NCBI GenBank assembly: GCA_036897625.1
Contig: JAYMTA010001312.1
Coordinates: 1-20,661 of the forward strand
Length of the DNA: 20,661 nt
Direction of reading: 5' to 3'
From: Pelargonium cotyledonis
Lineage: Eukaryota; Streptophyta; Magnoliopsida; Geraniales; Geraniaceae
Part shown: positions 9,361 to 18,622 of the stretch, piece after piece
How positions within the stretch are numbered: position 1 is the stretch's first letter
Layout of the letters: every line of letters starts with the position of its first letter
Program-made: the position numbers and the translations under genes
Notes under the pieces: model-generated
What the model was told of the DNA's origin: nothing
Database searches by the model: none
What the model saw: the letters and a program-made list of their open reading frames with translations, nothing else

Positions 9361-10307
9361 TTTTTTTGTGGCTTTGCTAGATTATATCGTTTCAGGGAAA
9401 TTGACCATCATGTTTTCTTGCCATCCAAACAGAGTTGCTTGACATCTGAGTTGACCAAGATGTGTGACAGGTTTTTACCTGAACTCAATATTGATTTTTA
9501 TAGCAAGATCTGAGTAAACAATAGTCTCATAGAGAGTCATAGTATGATTTGGAAAAAACGAAGGTTCTTGTTTCTCTCGGTTTTGAATAGTTTTTGTTTT
9601 CTTGCCAGCCAAACAGAGTTCCGCTAAAGCTTCATCGAAGCTGGTTTATTGACTGATGGACTCAACTGCTTTAAGATTTGAGTAACTAGAGGGTCATGAC
9701 AGGTTTTTTACCTATACTCAAGACTCTGTATTATTGGATATTTGGTTTTTCTGGTTACGCAAAAATTCTTAAAAATGATTGAATATTTTGTTAGCTCCAC
9801 GATTTCCAGTGTTGAAGAAACAGTAAACAAATATTGCCGTGGAGTTTATTCATAGGATATGAACTAAAATTCAAAGAACTTGAGAATAAATTATACCAAC
9901 CCAAATAACATACAGAGATTACTTATAAATCCTTGTGAACTATATGCAAGAGTCATAAAACACCTAATTCAAGCACAAACTTAGACTGAAAAGCTATAAA
10001 ATTGTAGAATTTTAGTGAAAACACGTGCAATAACTTGCATATTGATCACAACCCAGATAGACTAATTTTGATCAACATATCGTCTCACATTGCTCATTGC
10101 TTCGTTGGTAGAAAACCCTTCTTTTTCACATCCACGAGCAACTCCTTCGTTTCTAGAAATTATCCTTTACAAAACCTGTTACTTAACACCAGTTCACAAT
10201 CCTTCTAGTTTCCTTCTGATATCAAGCAAACAACGCTAGAGAGCACCGAACCTGAAGTAGAAAGAACATCATATAGTGCACTCTATAAATTAGCTGATAT
10301 TAGGAGT
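9361..10307. other. spacer between kinases A and B, with a short duplicated segment
   Basis: No coding frame is supported. Two related segments occur: TTTCTTGCCATCCAAACAGA (9414) with GACAGGTTTTTACCTGAACT (9468), and TTTCTTGCCAGCCAAACAGA (9598) with GACAGGTTTTTTACCTATAC (9699). A further version of the first half (CTTGCTATCCAAACAGAG) lies at 18071-18088 in the C-D spacer. Confidence 0.55.
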
Positions 10308-10325
10308 TTAGGAAAGAAATTCAAG

Positions 10326-10385
10326 AGAATTTGGACCACAGAATCCATCTTCGCTTTCTAGTAGAATTTGGACTACAGAATCCAT
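10326..10385. repeat. 23-base direct repeat at the 3' end of kinase B
   Basis: AGAATTTGGACCACAGAATC... at 10326-10348 recurs at 10363-10385 with one mismatch, offset 37 bases. On the coding strand it repeats the codons of MDSVVQI, so the reading frame ends in a novel tail (GFCGPNSLEFLS) instead of the D-type tail. Confidence 0.8.
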
Positions 10386-12653
10386 TGTTGGTCTCTTGCT
10401 TCGGTCTTCCTCAACACAAGAAACTCCAATTGTAACCATCGTCATTGCTTGGCTCCGGCTAAACTGACCTTGTAATCTTGTATCCACTATATCCTCTATC
10501 CCCAAATCTTCCCCACCTTGGATTTTGCTTTTAACTATCTTGACAAACCTCATCAGCTCCACTTCTTGCTCCTCTCCACTCTCTACCACCAAGTGCGAAA
10601 GACAAATTCCCTTTACCATTTCAAGAATTACAACTCCGTAACTATAAGCATCAACTTTTGCAGTGATGGGAAGATTCAAGGCCCATTCCGGAGCCATGTA
10701 CCCTACCGTTCCTCGAATTCTGGACAGCTCTGAGTTTGAACCATCTCTCTGAGACAGCTTTGCTAGCCCAAAATCTGCAATTTTTGGCTCAAAGTCGTCG
10801 TCAAGAAGTATATTTTCATGCCTAACGTCGCAATGAAAAATCCATTCTAGACACTCGTGGTGTAGGTAGGCCAAGCCCTTCGCAACACCTAGCACAACTT
10901 TGAACCTTTCCTTCCAACCAAGAGCATTGGCCGAAAACATGTGCTTGTCCAGTGTCTTGTTTCTGATATGCTCGTAGACGAGGAGTTTGTGTTTGCGTTC
11001 GTAACAGAAACCCCACATTCTCACTAGGTTCATGTGGTTCATCTTTCCGATTGTGCTCACTTCTGCCTAAAACCCTTCTTCTCCTTGATAAACATCCCTG
11101 AGTTTCTTCACAGCCACCTCCCTTTCATCTGGCAAGGTCCCTTTAAACACAGCACCAAAGGCTCCTCTCCCTATCTCGTCCTTGAAATTCTTGGTTGCTT
11201 TCTTGAGTTCGCCATAACTAAACCTCCTAAACTGACTAGATATTGCTCGATACCCATCTTCTACGGATCCCGGGAAGCCCTGCTTTCTGAAAAGAAACCA
11301 CCAGCTTAACACTCCGATGAGCATTTCGATTACACCAATGGCAAGAGCAAACCAATAGAAATAGTACCATTTCACCGTTTTGTTTGGAGTGTCATACATT
11401 GAAGGAGACCCTATGATCACAACTTTAGCTTCATTAGACCCACAAGTTGGGTTGGAGCCATTGAGAATGATTTGTTGAGGTGCTTCCACATTTGCTGGCA
11501 GTTTCAAGTATATGCTGCCTTCGAAATTGGGAGTCATGAAGCCATTGAAAAGGGCACTTTTTGGAAAGCACTGCCCTTGTCCATTCAGTCTATAGGCAAA
11601 TCCCTCGCAACTGCATTCATCCAAGCAGATTTTTCTGCAGGAATCAAATGAAATCGACAGGCTGAAACTGATATCAAACCCGTAGAAATCAGCTTGTGGA
11701 ATCTCCACAAACTTCACTTCGTCAGAACAAGTTCTGTTGAACTTAGGCTTGCAATCTTTGTTCCAATCAGCTGGATCACTTACCTCGTAGCCTTCAGGGC
11801 ACGCGCACTTAGGTTCAGGCGTGTAAACACAAATCCCATTTCTCCCACAAATCCCATGCACTCTACATTTTTCTATGACCGCTTCCCACGATTCAGTCCA
11901 TAGCCCTGTCAAATTGTCGAGGCTATAGAGTCTGAGGTTTCCATCGTGATCCAGTGTCTGCATTCTTTTGACCCTAAACTCCATGTCCGTAGCATTGACT
12001 TGCAACCCATCACTCGATACAAAACTACCCGAATCACCCAAAAAAGCAATTCTACTACTATTGTAGTTTGTTCTTCCACTCGTATACACATCCAAACCCA
12101 GGGTAGGCCAATAAATGCTTGAAATATCAGGCCCGTCATAGATCAGTTTCAAGACATTATCACTATCGAAATACAAGCTAGTACCCGGAATAAAAAAGCC
12201 CTCTTCGTAACACAGACGTGAGCCTTGCGCTCTTGGTAAAGACTTGATTAGGAAGAAGAGTATCGGTAGGAAAATCAAAACTTTGCCACAAAATGTTACC
12301 TTGCGCGTCTTTCAGAACAAGGTTTCCAGAGTTGAGAAGTTCAGCTCTATCAGCAGCTGTGGAGGTGATGTTGCTCTGCCAAATGATGGAGCCGTCCACA
12401 TCTATCAGTACCATGATGCCATCTTCGCGCATAGAGATTCTCGAGCCCCTGCCACTCACAGGCCTTCCCCGATTCGCCATCCAAACCACAGTTCTGTCCT
12501 TAGAATCTGTGAACAAAATAAAAACCAAGTAAGTATTTCTTCCTAGCCCAAAAAAGCCACAAGTGAACACCTTATCCGGGGAGGTTAACAGGTCTGAATC
12601 ATCATCAATTGATAGAGAAGAACCCATATGCAGCAAGTTCTTGGTTCTTGGAC

Positions 12654-12679
12654 TTGCACTTGCACTTGCACTTGCATGT
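12654..12679. repeat. TTGCAC hexamer repeat coding for Ala-Ser
   Basis: About four copies of a CTTGCA/TGCACT hexamer. On the minus strand they code for the HASASASAS stretch at the signal peptide end of kinase B. A coding microsatellite absent from A and C. Confidence 0.7.
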
Positions 12680-12791
12680 GAAATGAAAATGGATATTATC
12701 AGAAAAGTCGAAAAATTTGTGGATTTAGGATTGAAGTATCGCATTGTTGCAGGAATAAAATGCTGATGGTATGGTTCACTTCTGAAGTTTG

Positions 12792-12816
12792 ATATATATA
12801 TATATATATATATATA
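12792..12816. repeat. (AT)n microsatellite just upstream of kinase B
   Basis: Twenty-five bases of alternating A and T, about 48 bases upstream of the ATG at 12744. It could serve as or mask a TATA element, and length polymorphism is expected. Confidence 0.85.
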
Positions 12817-13168
12817 GATTTCAGTCTTTTTTAGGGTATAAAGATGAAATTGCATAATATTGTCATCGTTTCAAAATAAGTGTCATTTAACGATTTCAAC
12901 AAAAGACACCCTACTTTTTGGCTAATTACAAGACAACTTTGAATTATTAAGCTAGTTGATAATGATAAATAGGATGTGAAGTCAACTACTTAATAGTTAT
13001 GTTGAAAGTCAGAAGAAAAATTCTGTTCTTATTGATGTGAAGAGCTTTATTTATTTATTTATTTATCTCATCTTTGATTTTCAGAGAATATATTATAGTT
13101 GCAATCCAATTTTATTGGAATTTATATTCACATTCATTGGAGCTGATGTATTTTTATTTAATCTTCAA
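12817..13168. other. AT-rich spacer upstream of kinase B
   Basis: AT-rich. CGTTTCAAAATAAGTGTCAT at 12867-12886 resembles the terminal sequence of plant Stowaway-type MITEs, but no partner inverted end is visible nearby. A TTTA microsatellite occupies about 13043-13066. No gene is seen. Confidence 0.45.
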
Positions 13169-13990
13169 TAACCCAATATTCTCTAATAATGTTATGTTGT
13201 TGGTCAACCATCCTATCTTTTTTTGTTATGGTCAATGTATTGTTTTATATATAATATATTGTAAACATGTTTTAGTCATTATTTCAATTTTGATCAACTT
13301 GTTGAGTCTTTATGTGAAATGCAATTACTGCGTTTAGAAGTAGCAATTTGGATTTCGATTCAGATTTGTTCAATTTGATCTGAAACCGGATTTCGGATTT
13401 GAGTGTAAAGTGTGCAGATTTGTGCGGAATTACTCGATCTGATATTATTATGTATTTTTGTAGGATAAACTCGATCTGGTATGATACAAAAAATTGGTCG
13501 TATCGAATTTTACTGCAGATTCATCCGATCTAATTTGGTATGTATTTTGATCGAATAATTCCGATCCAAAAATTGATCGAATCAGATCATATCAGTTATA
13601 AGTTGGATTGATTTTTGGATGTCCGTGAATTCAGATTCAAATTGTCAGCTTTAACCGTGTAATCTCAATAGTTTGTGGGACCCTTGTATCAAATTATTGT
13701 ATTTTTTGGTTTTCCATGACTCAATCCCTAATAATGTCATGTTTGTTGGTCAACCATGCAATTTTTTCTTATTTTGGGCCCTAATATTTTAAAATGTGGT
13801 TAGAGCTGACAATTTGGATTTGAATTCGTGGACACCTAAAACTTAATTCGCATTTTAGGGAGCTTGAGTTGTACAAAATAGACCCGATCTATTTTCAGAT
13901 TAGGCTAGGTTGGGCAAATAAGACCCAAAATCCGAGAGCCAAAACCTAAACTTTTTTCTGTTCGGTTGAGGCCTTTCCAATACCCGTGTC
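13169..13990. repeat. TE-like region: direct and inverted repeats between kinases B and C
   Basis: Two direct copies of a segment (CTAATAATGTTATG then TTGGTCAACCAT at about 13183-13211; CTAATAATGTCATG then TTGGTCAACCAT at about 13728-13757) alternate with a palindromic arm in three places. The arm reads GCAATTTGGATTTCGATTCA at 13342, inverted GAATTCAGATTCAAATTGTC at 13627, and GACAATTTGGATTTGAATTC at 13807. Arms 13621-13656 and 13798-13833 are inverted repeats of 36 bases with 31 matches. The interior is AT-rich with recurring GATCTG/GATCGAAT words. Structure fits a non-autonomous DNA element (MITE-like) with a tandem partial copy; no transposase frame is seen. Confidence 0.55.
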
Positions 13991-14627
13991 TTTACGTAAT
14001 TCATCTGATAATATTCGCAGGTCACTATTTGTATGTTTCCAACATCTTAAATGTTTGCAACTTCCAGTTTTGTCTATGTTTTTATGCACCGATATATATG
14101 TCTCAAATTTGTTGATAATTGTTCGCAAGTTTACCGATAATTGTTTGCAAGTGAAATTTACATGTAACTTTACATGTACCGGACTTCCATGCAACTATAC
14201 CATTGAATGTATTGATGCATGTGCACTTCGAGTATGTGTTTTACATGTAATTTCCTTACAAACGATAACCGGTGGAATTGTATACACTTATCGGCAGAGT
14301 TACATATATTTATCGGTGCAAAAAAAAACAAAACTAGACTTTCATACATTTATCGATGCAACAACTAGTTTTATCAGTAATTAAGAGGACTCAAAATATT
14401 CAAAAGCTAATGACAATTTGACATTTAGGTGAGCCAAATAGACCCTTAGCCTTCCAAGATCAGCAAGTGAATCTATCAAACAATAGTTCACAATGAAACC
14501 AGCAAAAACATCATCTTCTCAATCTGCAAAAACCCTCAGAACAAACTCTCAATGTTTGTTCTTGGCTTCACTGAATCTATGTATTATTACTGAATCTAGT
14601 TGAGCTCTTAAAGCTCAACCAGTGATC
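13991..14627. other. spacer 3' of kinase C
   Basis: AT-rich with small local repeats: TTGTTCGCAAGT/TTGTTTGCAAGT near 14118-14153, TTACATGTAA palindromes near 14157-14167 and 14241, and TTATCGGTGCAA/TTATCGATGCAA near 14309-14361. The open frames here have no recognisable content. The last part must hold the 3' UTR of kinase C. Confidence 0.4.
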
Positions 14628-17012
14628 TCAGGCTTCTCCATTTTCCTCCCAACATCTTATCAGAAGCTCCACAACCTTTCCCATACTAGGCCTCAAACCT
14701 GGGTCCTCCTGCACACACAGCATTGCCACTTTCACCAACTTCTCGAGCTTTTCTTCGTTGTATTCATCGAGCATTTTCGTGTCAATCACTTGGTCTAGCC
14801 TTTTCTGCTCTACCTTTTGCCTCACCCATTGTACCAGGTTGTTGTCTGGAGCTGCAGCAGTTTGGAAAGCATATGCACTCTTTCCGCTGAGTAGCTCCAG
14901 CAGGACCATCCCATAGCTGTAAACGTCTGCTTTCGCATCAATTCTCGAGTTCATCATCCACTCGGGAGCTAAGTACCCTCTCGTTCCCCGAACTTTGGAA
15001 AACCCTTTGCTGTCACTGTCTTTGAATAGCATTGACATGCCGAAGTCTGCGACCTTAGGCTCAAGATCATCGTCTAGAAGTATGTTTTGAGACTTGACAT
15101 CGCAATGGAGCACCCATTCTAGACACTCCTCGTGTAGGTACGACAAGCCCTTTGCTGTCCCTAGAGCAATGCTGTATCTCTGGTTCCATCCTAGCCTCCC
15201 GGATGAACCAGAGAACAAGATTTTATCCAAGGACCCGTTCTCTAAGAACTCGTAGATCAAAAGCTTGTGCCCGTTCTCCACGCAGAAGCCCCAGAGTTTC
15301 ACCAAGTTCCTGTGGTTGATCTTCCCGATCGTGGTCACCTCTGCCCAGAACTCTGCATCGCCCTGCAAAACGCCTTCCAGGCGCTTCACGGCTACAACTA
15401 TTCCATTCTCAAGTACTCCTTTGTAGACTGTCCCGAACCCTCCTCTTCCCACTTCGTGTTTGAAGTTTTTCGTTGCTTTCTTGAGCTCTTTATAAGTGAA
15501 CCGTTTAAACCCCATGGCGAGTATCATGTAGCCAAGATTGACCACTTCATCGTCTGTGTGCTTCCTGAACACGAACCACCATCCTAAAGCAATGCACGTA
15601 ACTTCAAAGATTGCGATGGAGACAACGATCCCTAAGAGGTACTTAAGGAGTTGGGTCTTCGGGGGGCTAAGTACTTTCTCAGCACTCGCGCCAAATTCAG
15701 TGAGGACGGTTTCTTCAGCTGAACAGTTTAGGCCATCTGTTTCTTGCATCGCTAGTACCGGATTAGATTTTAAGAAACCTCTCGGGACCTTGACATGGAT
15801 GATGCTTATTGAATCCGGCATCTGGAAGCCGTTCAAGAGAATGCCCTTCGGGTAGCATTGGCCTAGCCCGTCCAGTGCATACCCAAACCCGACACACTTG
15901 CAATCGTTGAGGCACGCGTTCCGACAATGCTCAAAGGATACACCAAGAGCATAGGTTTCCAAGTCATATCCAAAGAAATCTGTGTTCTGAAGCTCCATGA
16001 ACTCCTCTTCTCCATTACAAGTCAGGTTGAATGAAGCAGCACAGCCTTTAGACCAATCCGAAGGGTCATTTCTCGTGAACCCGTTGGGGCAAGCACAACT
16101 GAGCTGTGGCTCGTACCTGCACACGCCATTGACCCCGCACAATCCATGAACTTTACAAGCAGCAGCAACCCCGACCCATGAAACTTCCCAGAGCCCACTC
16201 GGCTCTTTCAAGCTATAGGATCTTACAATCCCGTCATAATCTAGTGTTAGGCGCCGGTTTAGGCCGATCCCATAGTCAGAAGTATTGAAAAACAAACTGT
16301 CACTTGATTGAAAACGTCCAATCTGATCTAGAACAGCTATTCTAGTGCAATTGTAAGGTGTTCGGCCATTGGCAAACACGGTTGAGCTTGTGTTAGGCCA
16401 GTAGACACTCGAAATGGCAGGGCCTTTGTAGATGATATTAAGCACATTATTGTCATCATATTTGAAGTTGTAGAACCCGGAAAAGTACGTACCTTTAGTT
16501 CTTGCTGACACCAAGGTCGTGTTCTTGGTAAGCTCCTGAATTGGAAGGAGAGTGTCTGTGGGGAAGCCAAAGCTCTCCCAAATGTACTTCTCCTTCTTTT
16601 CCTCCTTGAGTACAAGATTGCCCGTCTCGAGAAGCTCAGCTTCCACACGAGCATCCGAGAATGTGCTCGTGGACCATACAATCGAGCCATCTGCATCAGT
16701 CAACACCAAGTTCCCGTTTCTAAGAAGGCTTAGCCTCGATCTCTTCCCATTCACTGGCCTGTCTCTGTTAGCCATCCAAACAACTGTCTTCTCAGCAGAC
16801 TCGGTGAACCAGATGGCGTAGCAATACGCGTTGTCGCCTACCTTGTAAAAGCCACTGGAAAACACCCCATTTGCTGATACCAATATGTCATTTTGGTTCT
16901 CAACTGACTGAAAACTTCCGCGGCGTAAACTTGGTGATCCATGTGATCCTGCTAGAGCACAATACACTGCTGATGTTAACAGCAAAAGCATGAAAATTTG
17001 AGAAGCTACCAT
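14628..17012 (-). CDS. kinase C: intact S-domain (G-type lectin) receptor-like Ser/Thr kinase, non-RD
   Basis: Uninterrupted 794-aa single-exon gene, the usual size for the family. Signal peptide 1-20 (MVASQIFMLLLLTSAVYCAL); B-lectin about 28-155; S-locus glycoprotein domain about 190-280; EGF-like with Cys 286, 292, 298, 306, 308 and 324; PAN/apple about 332-415 (Cys 363, 367, 371, 373, 386); membrane helix about 455-482; kinase about 517-785. The kinase has G-loop GRGGFG 522-527, Lys543, Glu558, HCD 636-638, DFG 656-658 and APE 682-684. All catalytic residues are present, with Cys replacing the Arg of HRD. Of the mannose-binding signature QxDxNxVxY only the Asp remains (106), so a plain mannose lectin role is doubtful. 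It resembles plant ZmPK1-type receptors. It probably sits in the plasma membrane and senses an unknown ligand. Start chosen by signal peptide and G at +4. Confidence 0.95.
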   Translation of the reverse strand: MVASQIFMLLLLTSAVYCALAGSHGSPSLRRGSFQSVENQNDILVSANGVFSSGFYKVGDNAYCYAIWFTESAEKTVVWMANRDRPVNGKRSRLSLLRNGNLVLTDADGSIVWSTSTFSDARVEAELLETGNLVLKEEKKEKYIWESFGFPTDTLLPIQELTKNTTLVSARTKGTYFSGFYNFKYDDNNVLNIIYKGPAISSVYWPNTSSTVFANGRTPYNCTRIAVLDQIGRFQSSDSLFFNTSDYGIGLNRRLTLDYDGIVRSYSLKEPSGLWEVSWVGVAAACKVHGLCGVNGVCRYEPQLSCACPNGFTRNDPSDWSKGCAASFNLTCNGEEEFMELQNTDFFGYDLETYALGVSFEHCRNACLNDCKCVGFGYALDGLGQCYPKGILLNGFQMPDSISIIHVKVPRGFLKSNPVLAMQETDGLNCSAEETVLTEFGASAEKVLSPPKTQLLKYLLGIVVSIAIFEVTCIALGWWFVFRKHTDDEVVNLGYMILAMGFKRFTYKELKKATKNFKHEVGRGGFGTVYKGVLENGIVVAVKRLEGVLQGDAEFWAEVTTIGKINHRNLVKLWGFCVENGHKLLIYEFLENGSLDKILFSGSSGRLGWNQRYSIALGTAKGLSYLHEECLEWVLHCDVKSQNILLDDDLEPKVADFGMSMLFKDSDSKGFSKVRGTRGYLAPEWMMNSRIDAKADVYSYGMVLLELLSGKSAYAFQTAAAPDNNLVQWVRQKVEQKRLDQVIDTKMLDEYNEEKLEKLVKVAMLCVQEDPGLRPSMGKVVELLIRCWEENGEA

Positions 17013-17490
17013 GATGAGTTTCTGAGAGAATTAGATTTTCCCAGATGATTTCAGGATTGATATGAACATGAGACTTGAGAACTGGTTTTTGGTTGGAAAT
17101 TAGAGAATGGGTTGATTAGCATTTACTCAATCTCCTTTTGTCATTGTCAGTACTGATGTCTTAGTTGAAAATTGAACAATTGTGCCCAATCCTAAGTACC
17201 TGAGGACAATAATTTTACTTAAGAAAGTAAAGTTTTTTGACCAGTTTATGGTCTCCATCTCCTTTGTTTTGTATTATTTGTTGAAAGACTTGGTCTTTTT
17301 ACAAGCAGAAAATAAACTGAATTCTGAAAGGAAAATGTATTAAAATCTGAAATGGAAAGTTACTTCTTTCTAGAACCACAAACACTGTTATTTATTTATA
17401 TCAGAATAAGACCAACCAGTTTAGCCAAAACTGATAAGTTTGTTAAACTGGTTTCAAAGCCAAGGGGTCAAATATTTTCTTTTAATTTAA
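17013..17490. promoter_or_regulatory. upstream region of kinase C
   Basis: Proximal promoter of gene C on the minus strand. TAGAGAATGG...TTAGCATTTACTCAA...GTCATTGTCAGT (17101-17150) parallels AGAGAATGG...CTAGCATTTACTAAA...TCATTGTCAATG upstream of A (8854-8911), showing common descent of the two promoters. A W-box core TTGACC lies at 17237-17242 and GTCAAA at 17467-17472. A segment AAGTTTGTTAAACTGGT (17436-17452) recurs at 17560-17576. Confidence 0.45.
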
Positions 17491-17494
17491 ACCT

Positions 17495-17556
17495 GAGGTT
17501 GACTTTTATGGGTATGGTTACTAATGAGGTTGACTTTTAAGGGTGTGGTCAAACTG
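17495..17556. promoter_or_regulatory. tandem 31-base repeat carrying W-boxes upstream of kinase C
   Basis: GAGGTTGACTTTTATGGGTA at 17495 is repeated as GAGGTTGACTTTTAAGGGTG at 17526, period 31. Each copy carries a perfect W-box (TTGACT at 17499-17504 and 17530-17535). A reverse core GTCAAA follows at 17548-17553. W-boxes are WRKY sites of defence genes; control of C from about 500 bases upstream is inferred. Confidence 0.5.
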
Positions 17557-17576
17557 TTATAAGTTTGTTAAACTGG

Positions 17577-18622
17577 TAACAAGCAAGATGCTCTTAACTC
17601 TTGTCAAGGACTCTAGGAGTGACAAATCTCTAGAAATCCTGTAATTAAACCATAACCACTAATCTGCAAATGAGACATGTACGTGACGCAAATTATTCCT
17701 CCAATATGATGTAGAAGCTTCTAGTAGGTTTTGAATAGCTTGTAAAAATGTGAGACATGTACATGTGATTGTAACATTCATTTGGCTCAACACATCACAC
17801 AAGAAGCCAAAAATTATGAAGTTCAAACTCCGCTTATTACTGAAAATAAATAAAGAATACTTATTTTTGAACGGGGTGCTACGAGTAAGGTATTTCGGTT
17901 AAGTTATTAATGGCTGAAACTCAACCGATAATACTAACAAAAATGTAAATATAATAAAGAGAACATTTGCTTAGTAACGGTCTCTTCCTGGAGCATGTCT
18001 CATGCTTCAGTCCTCTCCCTGCTGCATTGAGATTTGGAGTCCACTGAGAAAATGAAAGGTGTTTCTTTTTCTTGCTATCCAAACAGAGCTCTCCAAAAGC
18101 TCTACTGTTCCATTCAAGCTGGTGGTCTCTTCAGGTAAACCACATGGATTTGCTTATGAATATGATGAAACAAAATCTGTGTTTTTGTTGCCAAAAATTA
18201 GAACTAAACCTAAAAATGGGTAATTTTGTTGCCTCTCAGATTCAAACATTTAACCAAAAGCTACATTTGAGCAGTTGATGAGTTAGTTTGGGACTGTGAG
18301 GATCAACTCTGCATAGCAAGCTTCATTACCAGTAAGTATTTGATAATCTAAAAAAATGTGCCCTAATTTAGCTCATAATGCATTTTTACAGAACATTTGT
18401 ATGTGTTGGTTGCTCATTGATTGAAACCCTAGAAAATTACTTGAAAATAGCTAGAGCTTGAACAAAAAGCCCAGAAATTTCCTCAGAGTGCTCTAGAATG
18501 TAAGAGATTTGGCTGAGTGATTCAGAATAATCGTAGGTTGAGTATTAGTGATTAGTTAAAGTACTGAATCCATTGCCAATATTACATACACATACGAAGG
18601 AAGATGAAAAAATACCATCAAT
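17577..18622. other. spacer between kinases C and D
   Basis: No supported coding frame. GAGACATGTACGTG (17671) and GAGACATGTACATG (17751) form a short direct repeat. The CTTGCTATCCAAACAGAG segment at 18071 matches the pair at 9418 and 9602 in the A-B spacer. The right end should hold the 3' UTR of kinase D. Confidence 0.5.

Larger units (their letters stand above)
10308..12744 (-). pseudogene. kinase B: S-domain receptor kinase pseudogene (frameshift and nonsense)
   Basis: D-type family member read from ATG 12744 (MRYFNPKSTNFSTFLIISIF signal peptide, then an Ala-Ser repeat). The B-lectin part runs to FYSGY then TAG. Compared with D (SSGYYSFYFDSDN), two bases are lost near 12170-12180, and the frame resumes as SLYFDSDNVLKL. 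The second frame holds the SLG domain, EGF-like cysteines (CRVHGICGRNGIC), PAN, membrane helix and kinase N-lobe (GRGAFGAVFKG, VAVKKL). It is cut by TAG at 11069-11067, where D has Trp in EEGFWAEVSTIG. The last part continues to 10308. The catalytic loop reads HCDVRHEN instead of HCDVKPEN, losing the catalytic-loop Lys. A 23-base duplication (10326-10348 and 10363-10385) has replaced the usual C-terminus. Several independent lesions make it a pseudogene. Confidence 0.9.

Noticed and set aside
9414..9434. CCATCCAAAC as a relic of the VWMAN codons of a lectin domain
   Set aside because: Only about 11 bases match; neighbouring codons do not follow the lectin sequence, so it is treated as a spacer repeat.
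9316..9513. 65-codon plus-strand frame in the A-B spacer
   Set aside because: It overlaps duplicated non-coding repeat segments and shows no domain.
12866..12890. Stowaway MITE
   Set aside because: Only one end-like sequence is visible and no opposite terminal repeat or TA duplication was found nearby.
13986..14384. 132-codon plus-strand frame in the B-C spacer
   Set aside because: Composition is driven by local ACATGTAA and TTATCG repeats; no family signal and no sensible promoter or start context.
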